Notes under the pieces: generated by a model | Databases searched by the model: none | What the model was told of the DNA's origin: nothing | Seen by the model: the letters and a program-made list of their open reading frames with translations, nothing else | Shown: positions 56,091 through 64,000 of the stretch, piece after piece | Layout: every line of letters starts with the position of its first letter | Numbering within the stretch: the stretch's first letter is position 1 | Made by a program: the position numbers and the translations under genes | NCBI GenBank assembly: GCA_015680685.1 | Contig: MNCI01008651.1 | Coordinates: 576,047 to 640,046, forward strand | Source of the DNA: Gnetum montanum | Lineage: Eukaryota; Streptophyta; Gnetopsida; Gnetales; Gnetaceae | Direction of reading: 5' to 3' | DNA length: 64,000 bases

Positions 56091-57904
56091 AATATCCACC
56101 CTAGGTCTGTTGCTATTCAACCCTTGCATGTGTGATATGTAGCTATCAATAATAATCCTACTAATCTCAAATGATTAAAGTAATGAGCCAATGAAATAAT
56201 TTGATTTTGATGAATTTTTTGGAATCTTTGCCTTCTCTAGTTATTGGTTTGAAGGTGTGACTTAGTTTAACAAGCTTTGTATTTTATTATCTCATGCCTA
56301 TTTCTCTTTTTGTGCAAGCTCAATTTAGATTTGTCACTCAGCTTCATAGCTTTTTTGTGCCCTAGCATTATAAAATCAGGTTTACATTCTCGTCTAAAAA
56401 TGAAAGAAAAAATGTTATGTTCCTTGATTAATCATGAGTTAGTATATTGTGTTATCTTGTTGGGTTATGTTGCCTTTTATATGTTTATGTATATTACATA
56501 AAATTAGCTTTAAGTTAGTTCTATGTTATGTTTTATGTTATGGTAAGTTAGGACTTATATTTTCTTTAAGTTACTATGTTCAGTTAGCTTTATATTATGT
56601 TGCTTCAGATTATTTTAATAACATTACAAAATACTTAGAGGTATCTTTAATTTTGCTTTTGGAAACAAATTAAGCCACAGGAGTCTGAATAGACCTAGAT
56701 TGAGTTTGACACAGTTTATGCCATTGCTAACCCTAACTTCATCTATTTAAAAAACCCTCTTGCTATATTTACTACCATACTTGCTATCACATCTATAACA
56801 TCTGTGTGAAGTTGTGGGACCCACACCACTCAGCAGTTTCAACTCTATTCCTTGATACTAGTGCATTTCTAACGTTTCTTGTCTAGCTTCTCATTTTGCA
56901 TTTGAGAGTTTTGCAGTTTATATTGCATCCAAATCTTTCTCATTCTATTTGAGAAGGACTCGAAGTTATCAATTCATTAGAATTTCTCCATCTCCTTTTC
57001 TAGTATACAAATTCCACTATTTTGCTTTGGTTTTTCTACTTCGCTCTGATTTGCTATTTTAGATATATTGATCTACTAATATCAACCATTCCCATTTTGA
57101 AACCTACACTCTGATTCTTGGACTCGTTTTTAGCTGTCTTGCAATTATAAGTGGAGTAAACATGTTACACTGCATTTTTGCTAATGGGTTTCTCTTGGGT
57201 CAGATATTTTCTATTTTCTACGCCATTGTACTTCTGAATGTGTATTTTTAAGGGTCTGCATCTGTGTACTTCAATACCTGTGCAAGCTTTCTATTTTTAT
57301 GCCTTTGCATTTTTGAAGCTGTGTGTGTTTTTATTGTCTACACCTTGGAATTTGTAGAGGTGTCTGTGTCCTATATTCTGTGTCTTCATATTTTTTGGAT
57401 CTGTGTGATGTAACTTGGAAGGTCTCTGAAACTCCTGTAGCATGCAAAATAAGAGTGTTATTCATGCCAATCTGTTAATACAGATTGTTATTTCAATCAC
57501 ATGTATCATAATCCAAAAGTTAAAAGTCTCTACCCTAATTTCATGAAACCTCACTTTGTTGTATGTGATCATCATCTACCTATACTATGAACCTTTATTT
57601 TGATATCTTTCCCGCAAACCGTCTCTTTTGTTTGTCTACTTCCTTTCATACCGTTTACATCATGGTTGAATTTTGATGTTAGATGGATGTTTTGCGTATT
57701 TGAAATCAAATTCTATTTTATACAAGTGCAGCAAGTCTTGTTGGCAAATGCTCAGAGGCTAGTTGAGGCAATGGTCAACAGCGAGACAGAAATTGCCTTA
57801 TTCAGTTTGAGGTAGTGGGTGTCCTAGAGGCATACAGGGAAAACTTGGGATACCTCGCATGGGGGATCTAGCTCACCACCAAAAGAAGAGAAAAATTTTA
57901 TTAT
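56091..57904. other. AT-rich stretch, no gene recognised
   Basis: Low-complexity T-rich DNA. Around 57,210-57,412 a loose repeat of about 40-46 bp is visible (TCTACGCCATTGTACTTCTG, ATGCCTTTGCATTTTTGAAG, TCTACACCTTGGAATTTGTA). No coding or structural RNA signal is seen. Confidence 0.4.
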
Positions 57905-57910
57905 CTGCTT

Positions 57911-58190
57911 ATTGAGATGTCAGTTATTGCCACTTACTGATCATCAAGTTGTTGAAATGTTAGATCTTGCCAGTTACTGCTCATCTATTTGTTGAAATGA
58001 TGGATTTTGCTGGTTGTTGATCATTTAGTTGTTGAAATGATGGATCTTCCCGGTTTGTGACACACAAGTTTGTCAAAATAATGGATCTTACAAGTTGGGG
58101 ATCATCTATTACTGGAATATCAAATCTTGCAAGTTATTTAATCATTCATTTGTTGAAATACTAAATCTTGTCAATTGTTGACAACTTGAA
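57911..58190. repeat. Minisatellite, seven units of exactly 40 bp
   Basis: Units start at 57911, 57951, 57991, 58031, 58071, 58111 and 58151 with no length change. The approximate unit is GTTGAAATGATGGATCTTGC followed by a CAGTTGTTGATCATCTAGTT-like half. Substitutions are frequent but indels are absent. Confidence 0.92.
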
Positions 58191-58548
58191 AATTTGTTGA
58201 TTGGGTTGATTGGGTCACCTATTAGAATTCTGCATTGAGTACATTGCTTACCAAACGCTCTACTGTTGTTGGAACCTTGTTGGTTGAAGATCGTCGTTAG
58301 CCCTATCTTTATGTCCACCTGTGGTTGTAGGTGTACAGATGAGTTTATCCTTATTGGGACTGTCTTTAATCCCCACTCTACTTGATTATTTTACAGATGT
58401 ATTGCAGGACCATGAATTGCAAAAATGGGACTCAAGATCTTGTACAAGTTAGATGGAGGGAATGGGTGTGAACGGAGGGAAGGGGTGCAGTGCGAGCAGA
58501 GGGAATGGGCACGATACGAACAAAGATGGCACGTGGCCCAGTCCATAG

Positions 58549-59340
58549 GTGGTCGACCCCGAGGGACACCCTGCGGAGGGATACGCTACAGGGAGCTCTG
58601 GGAAGGCAGACTGGGACATTGAGGAATGCTCCCGCTCAAATGGTGTCATGTGCCTCCTGGTCAGTGGACTGCCAATGGAGGGGGTGCAGATGATGGAACG
58701 TAGTCTAATAGAGTGCTTCGTGTCCTCTGGAGCCCACACCCGGATGGACCTTTCCCGATGGTGGATGAAGGAGGTCTGGGGAGTCAGGTCAGTTGACGTA
58801 CGAAGCCTATCGAAGGACCTACTTTTGTTCATTTTTCAGCAAAAGGAAGACCACAATACAATCCTTCAAGGTAGGCCATGGTTCTACAGTGCCAAAGGGC
58901 TTGCTTTGACGCCCTGGCAGGCCAAGGGCACATAGAGAGCCGAACCTATTTGCTCACGCGCTAGTATGGGTGCGTGTTTCCAAGATTCTGTGGAAAATGT
59001 GGAGCTTAGACTTCCTAAGACGTATTGTGGGGTTTTTCGGGGAGTTCATCACCTTCGACAAGGTGACACAATCAATGGAACGAATGGGCTTTGCCCGTTT
59101 CTACGTACGGCGGGCCTTGTCCCCGAAGGACTTAATCATGGAGGTTTTGCTCTAACTCCCTAGCAGCAAGGAACGGCTTCAGGGAGAGTTTGAAAACTTG
59201 GAGACTAAGACACCGATGGAGAAAGCACTGCCTCCCCAAGGGGGGATGCTCCCTCTATGGGAAGAACAAGCATAGTGAGCTTGACTGTCGAGTTCGGGTT
59301 GGGGGGCACGGTTGGCGCGGGTTGAGACCCATGAACAGGG
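58549..59340 (+). pseudogene. LINE ORF1 pseudogene (DUF4283-like)
   Basis: CLLVSGLPMEGVQMMERSLI, DVRSLSKDLLLFIFQQKEDH and GRPWFYSAKGLALTPW fit the DUF4283 RNA-binding region. After frame breaks come ALVWVRVSKIL and a zinc-knuckle relic, CSLYGKNKHSELDC, in which the second Cys of CX2CX4HX4C is Tyr. Confidence 0.7.
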
Positions 59341-59724
59341 TGCTGGCAAGGGTTGGGCAATCGTAGGGTGAAAGGGATGGTTGTTGGTACTACCCCATCC
59401 CCCTTGAGCCTCCCCACTGTGGCTAGAGGAGACAAGTTGCTCATCTCCGGTCTCTCCACCCTCTGTTGAACCAACTATTCCTAGGATAGAGCTTCCCCCG
59501 CTTGGCGACTGGGTCAATGTGGTCTAAGGAAGCTCAAGGTCTCAAAAGCCCATGGAGGCCTGCCCACAATCGAAGGACTCTAGGTGCATTCTAGTGTCAC
59601 CGACGAGGGGAAAACCTGGCTGCCCCTCTGAGAACCTGGTGCGGGATAAGCAGACAAAAAGGAGTATTGACTTAGGGCTACAGTAGACACTGTAGGAGGT
59701 CTACCAGGGCCGCTCAACCAATCA

Positions 59725-62230
59725 CGCAAGCTGCTTTTCTGGAATTGTGGGGGACAAGGTACACCCTATAAAAGAAATACCCTACAACAAATTGTTTGCA
59801 TTGAGGATTGTGACATTGTATGCTTGCAAGAAACCAAACTGCAAGCCACAGAGGCCTTTCACCTTCAATGGGAAGGATGGAAGGGGCACTTGTGGCCCCG
59901 CATGGGGTGGGCGGGAGGCCTAGCCATCCTAGCGCATTTTGAAATTCTACTGGTTGACTCATCGCAGTGAGCCCTGACTGTCCACATTCCCTCCCTGGGC
60001 CTGTGGTTGACCAATCTCTATGGGGCCCAAGCTTGGGAGCTGCGATTGTTGGAATTGGAGTGAGTGGCAAGGCTAGTGTCGGATCGCCGAGAATGGCTCA
60101 TTGTTGGAGATTTCAACCAGCAGCTCCACTCATGGGAAAAGGAGTTTCAAAACTTGTCATCTTACTCACTGGTTGACCTGGAGATTGAAACTTGTCAATT
60201 CACATGGAGCAACAAGGAAAAAGGAGCTGACCGCATCCTCTCTAGAATTGATCAAGTTTGGATTAACTCGAACCTCCTATTGCAACTGGATGCATGGGTC
60301 ACAGGACAGGAGCAAGTCGCTTCAAATCACCAATCACTCATTTGTTGTATTGGGCCTCCAAGGAAATAGGCTCCTCAGTCATTTCATTTTGAAGCTACTT
60401 GGCTGCTCAAGCCCTAGTTGTGCGCATTGGTTGAAGACATCTAGGCAGACTACCGACCAAGATAGGGGGATCCTAGGAACTTTCTTCAAGAGGGACTCTT
60501 GTGCCTGAAGTGGGCTATCAAATCCATGCCTGTGGAGGAAAAGTTCTCATTCCGGACAAGTCGTACAAACCTTAGATCCAGACTAGCCCAAGTGCAGCAT
60601 CAACAAGAGGCAAGGGAGGACCTACATGACGAGGAGCAAAACATTCTAATACAACTACAAGTTCTTGACTTAGAAGAGGAAATCTATTGGAAACAATGAT
60701 GATGGATCAAATGGCACAGGGAGGGGGACAGACAGACAAAATTCTTTTTTGCCATAGCCAAATCCCATGGGTGGAGCCAATGACACGTGTTGCTGACCGA
60801 CGTGGGGGACCTAGTTGATGATCTAAAGGACATTGCCCAAGAGTTGGCAATGTATTGGGGAGCGATCTCGACAAAGTAGCCTACAATGCCAGTGTCAATG
60901 CAGGTTCCGCAAGTATTGGGGGAAGAGGACAACGCTCGGTTGCTGAACCCATTTCCCTGGCAGGAGTTGAAAGAGACTATTGGGGCTATGCTTGGAGGAA
61001 AGGCACCTAGGCCGAATGGTTGGAGTATTGAATTCTTCAAGGAATTTTTTGATATTGTGGGGCCCAATATTCTTGATGCTTTTAATCTAATGCTGACCAA
61101 GAGACAAATCCGTCGTGGGATTAACTACTCCCGAATTGTTTGCATTCCCAAACGTGCTAATGCCTCCTCTCCGGCTCACTTCCAACCCATAGGGGTCTGT
61201 AACGTGTCGATCCGAATTTTCTCTAAGATGCTCATGTGGAGGCTGGTCCCCATCATGCCCAAGATTGTCAGGGACCACCAAATGGGCTTCGTTCAGGGGC
61301 AAACCTTGCAAGACCAAGTGCTCCTCATGTAGGAGCTCCTTCACTCCCTGCACCTCTTGAAATTCCCTGGATTGTGCCTCAAGTTAGACATCGCAAAGGC
61401 ATACGATACGATCAGTTGGGAGGAGCTTACCACCATTATGATGCAGAAAGGGCTTGATCCAAAATTCATCCAACTATGTACTCACCTGCAATCATCAATC
61501 ATGTTCTCCTTCAATGTTTGGGGGGGCGAGGGGGCAAGCAGCTATTAGGACTCTCATCCCTCAAAAGGGGATTGCAGCAGGGGGACCCTCTTTTTCCTTT
61601 GCTCTTTATCATCGCTATGGACTTATAGAAGTACTATTGCAAGGCTACAGGAGTGGGGGGGCCTGAGGATTGATGGGGTGGAGTGTCTGGCTGAACACTA
61701 TGCAAATGACACGATGTTGATCAGTAGGGCTAGGGTCCCACAAGCGCAAGGCATTAACCAAGCATTTATGTGGATGGTAGATGAGCTGGGCCTAGTGAAA
61801 AACCATGAGAAGTCTTCAGCACACTTCCTTAACGTTGACGCGTAGGTTAAGAACCGAGTCAAGCAAATTATGGGGGTCCCTTCTGGGATGGTCTAGGACT
61901 CCTATCTGGGCATTCCATTGTTTGCTTGGGGACGCTATGTGGCGTGGGAGGTTCTGGCAAAAATCGAAAGGTGGGTAGGACACTGGGCAAACCATTTCCT
62001 TACCAGAAAAGGATGGCTTGTGCTGGCATTGAGGGTGCTCATGGCAATAGCACATTTTGTGGTTGCTGTCGCCACCTCTTGCAGGCCATGATCCAAGCTA
62101 TTAACCGACACGTTCGTAATTTCGTGTGGTCGAGAGGTAGAGGGGGTGCAAACTGCACTTAGGCAGCTATAATCAAATCGCACGCCCTCGGGCAGCAAGG
62201 GGCCTAGGTGTGTCCAAATTCGAGGATAAT
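59725..62230 (+). pseudogene. LINE ORF2 pseudogene (endonuclease and reverse transcriptase)
   Basis: Endonuclease: LLFWNCGGQGTP (59731), CLQETKL, LIVGDFNQQL, FTWSN and SRIDQVW, with ASNHQSL near the end where the family has SDH. RT: GKAPRPNGWSIEFFKEF, RRGINYSRIVCIPKRAN, FQPIGVCNVSIRIFSKML, GFVQGQT, LKLDIAKAYDTISWEEL (first catalytic Asp kept), LQQGDPLFPLLF and YANDTM, where the catalytic YADD has become YAND. Stops occur throughout. Confidence 0.82.
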
Positions 62231-64000
62231 GTTCCATCATTTATCAATTCCCGGATATGATAATACCTCAGCTGAATGTGTTTGGATTTGGAATGGAAGA
62301 CTGGATTTTTAGCTAGATGTATGGCACTTTGACTATTAGTGAAAAGCTCATTGTTGTCCTGTGTCTTACCCAATTCTTTTAGAAGACCCTTCAACCAGAT
62401 CATCTCTTTTCCAGCTTCTGAGATAGCCATATATTCTGCTTCTGTGGTTGAGAGAGCAATGCTTTGCTGAAGTCAAGACATCCAACTCACAACCGTGTTG
62501 CCCACGGTAAAGAGACAACCAGTGGTGCTCTTCCTGCTATCCAAGTCACCTCCCCAATCCGCATCAGAAAAACCCTGTAGAGTAATGCTGCTCCTTTTGA
62601 AACAAAGTGTCATACATGAAGTTCCTTTCAGATATCTTAGGAACCACTTTACAGCTTCCCAATGCTCCCTTCTTGGATCAGACATAAACCTGCTAACAAC
62701 TCCCACTGCATGAGCTATGTCTGGCCTAGTACATACCATAGCATGCATCAAGCTTCCAACTGCTGAAGCATAAGGTACTTTGGCCATGTGTTTTCTCTCC
62801 TCATCTATTTTTGGTGCCTGCTCCTGGGAGACATGAACATGGCTTCCCATAGGAGTATTTCTAATCTTGGCATCTTGAAGACTAAACTTTTTCAACAACT
62901 TTCCTATGTACTTTTCTTGAGATAGCTTCAGCAATCCCTCTGATCTATCTCTAGATATTCTCATCCCAAGTATCTGCTTAGCTGGCACCAAGTCTTTCAT
63001 CTCAAATTTTCTTGCCAAATGCTGCTTTAAGCTATTGATCTCCTTCATGCTAGTCCCTACAACCAGCATATCATCAACATATAACAACAATATTATATAA
63101 CAGTCATTAGTATTCTTGAAATAGCAGCAGTGATCCATCTCGCTTCGAACAAAGCCATTTTTACACATAAATCCATCAACTTTTTGTACCATTGCCTTGG
63201 AGCCTACTTCAACCCATACAAGCTTTTCTTCAATTTACACACCAGATTTTACCTCCCTGGAACTTGGAAGCCTTCTGGTTGTGTCATGTAAATGTCTTCT
63301 TCGAGGTGACCATGTAGAAATGCAATTTTGACATCTAGCTACTCTAGATGCAAATCATCAGCACCCACAATACTTAGCACTACTCTAATAGTAGTCAACT
63401 TTACTACAAGTGAAAAAATTTCTGTGTAGTCAATTCCCTTTTTCTATTGGAAACCCTTAACTAATAACCTTGCTTTGTATCGTTTGCTACCATCATGTTC
63501 TTCCTTGACCCTGTACACCCACTTATTCTGCAATGCCTTCTTTCCTTCTGGCAACTCAGTTAGTGTCCATGTCATATTTTTGTGGAGTGACTTCATCTCA
63601 TCTCTCATAGCCACCTCCCACTCGACACAATCTGTTGCCTGCATTGCTTCATCCAAACATTTTGGTTCCCCAGCATCAGTCAACAATAAGTAATGTAACG
63701 AGGGAGAGTACCTTTCTCTAGGCTTTGGTGTTCTTGCAGACCTTCTCAACTGAGGCTCTGGTGTGGCTGTTTCTACAACATCATTTTCATTTTCAGCTAT
63801 CCTGTTTCCAGGATTTGCTTGAGTCCTTCCATCCACATCCCTCTCAGATATCTCTTCCAGTTTAGCCTTCTCACATTCCTTTTCTTGCTTCCCTGCAATG
63901 TTGGATTCTAAACCGAACCTATCCTTATACACCATGTGTTCATTAAAAATGGCATCCCTATGTTTGATAATTTTCCTATTTTGATCATCCCAGAAACGAT
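62230..64000 (-). mobile_element. Ty1/copia fragment, 3' part of pol, running off the window
   Basis: RT and RNase H of a copia element are read from the right edge downward. The end lies inside RNase H ([11 protein letters not shown]), with no 3' LTR or polypurine tract, abutting LINE sequence at about 62,230. The 5' part lies outside the window. Confidence 0.88.
62235..63960 (-). pseudogene. Copia pol pseudogene (RT and RNase H)
   Basis: In order: a linker with RRSARTPKPRERYSPS, EAMQATDCVEWEVAMRDEMK, NKWVYRVKEEHDGSKRYKAR, LVKGFQ then a stop, KKGIDYTEIFS, TTIRVVLSIV, LDVKIAFLHGHLEEDIYMTQ, LKKSLYGLK then a stop, APRQWY, LLLYVDDMLVVG (catalytic YVDD intact), [57 protein letters not shown] and [20 protein letters not shown]. 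At least five in-frame stops are present, and three stand where Gln is expected. Confidence 0.87.

Larger units (their letters stand above)
58430..62230 (+). mobile_element. GC-rich LINE family, 5' part (ORF1, endonuclease, RT)
   Basis: Carries ORF1 and ORF2 domains in order. Its RT C-terminal region (HFLTRKGWLVLALRVLMAIA, 61,990 on; FVWSRGRGGA) is clearly the same family as the copy at 14,520 on the minus strand. It stops at about 62,230, in the segment equivalent to GLGVLKFQD of that copy, where copia sequence takes over. The zf-RVT and downstream segment are therefore missing here. Confidence 0.82.

Noticed and set aside
44416-64000. N-terminal myosin motor exons upstream
   Set aside because: None of the expected P-loop, switch I or switch II blocks was recognised on the minus strand; the readable coding in this part belongs to transposable elements.
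1-64000. Bacterial or phage content, CRISPR arrays
   Set aside because: No operon-like gene packing, ribosome-binding sites or regularly spaced palindromic repeats; the tandem repeats seen have no spacers.

Overview
This is a window of a large, repeat-rich plant nuclear genome, most likely a gymnosperm. The single host gene I can support is split into small exons by kilobase-scale introns full of plant-type LINEs, SINEs and Ty1/copia and Ty3/gypsy elements. There are no tRNA, rRNA or CRISPR features. The taxon is inferred from gene structure and repeat content only.

Host gene: the minus strand from 44,415 down to 7,533 carries the 3' two thirds of a class XI myosin. I placed 28 exons. All join by GT-AG introns, the phases agree at every junction, and together they encode 1,088 residues plus a TGA stop: the second half of the motor domain, six IQ motifs, a coiled coil and the C-terminal dilute/globular-tail domain. 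The first ~450 residues of the motor lie beyond the window or in more than 19.5 kb of intron upstream of 44,415.

Layout. 1-5,012: a decayed LTR element with both LTRs. 5,012-7,240: a gypsy protease relic and AT-rich intergenic DNA. 7,240-44,415: the myosin gene. Its introns hold about eight copies of one GC-rich LINE family, one further non-LTR insertion, at least four copies of one SINE family plus two other tRNA-headed SINEs, an RTE-type LINE end, gypsy LTR relics, and several tandem duplications. An assembly gap lies at 33,037-33,384. 44,416-64,000: a block of broken elements: a second L1-type LINE (46.4-49.6 kb), a gypsy element with a 2.3-kb 3' LTR (49.6-56.1 kb), a 40-bp minisatellite (57.9-58.2 kb), the 5' part of the GC-rich LINE family (58.4-62.2 kb), and a copia pol fragment on the minus strand (62.2 kb to the edge).

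Most notable: the GC-rich LINE family appears to carry, downstream of its reverse transcriptase and zf-RVT region, a further coding segment. It consists of a conserved domain, a charged coiled coil and a Cys/His-containing C-terminal module just before the 3' UTR. The order is seen in copies on both strands, and even 5'-truncated stubs keep the last part of that module.
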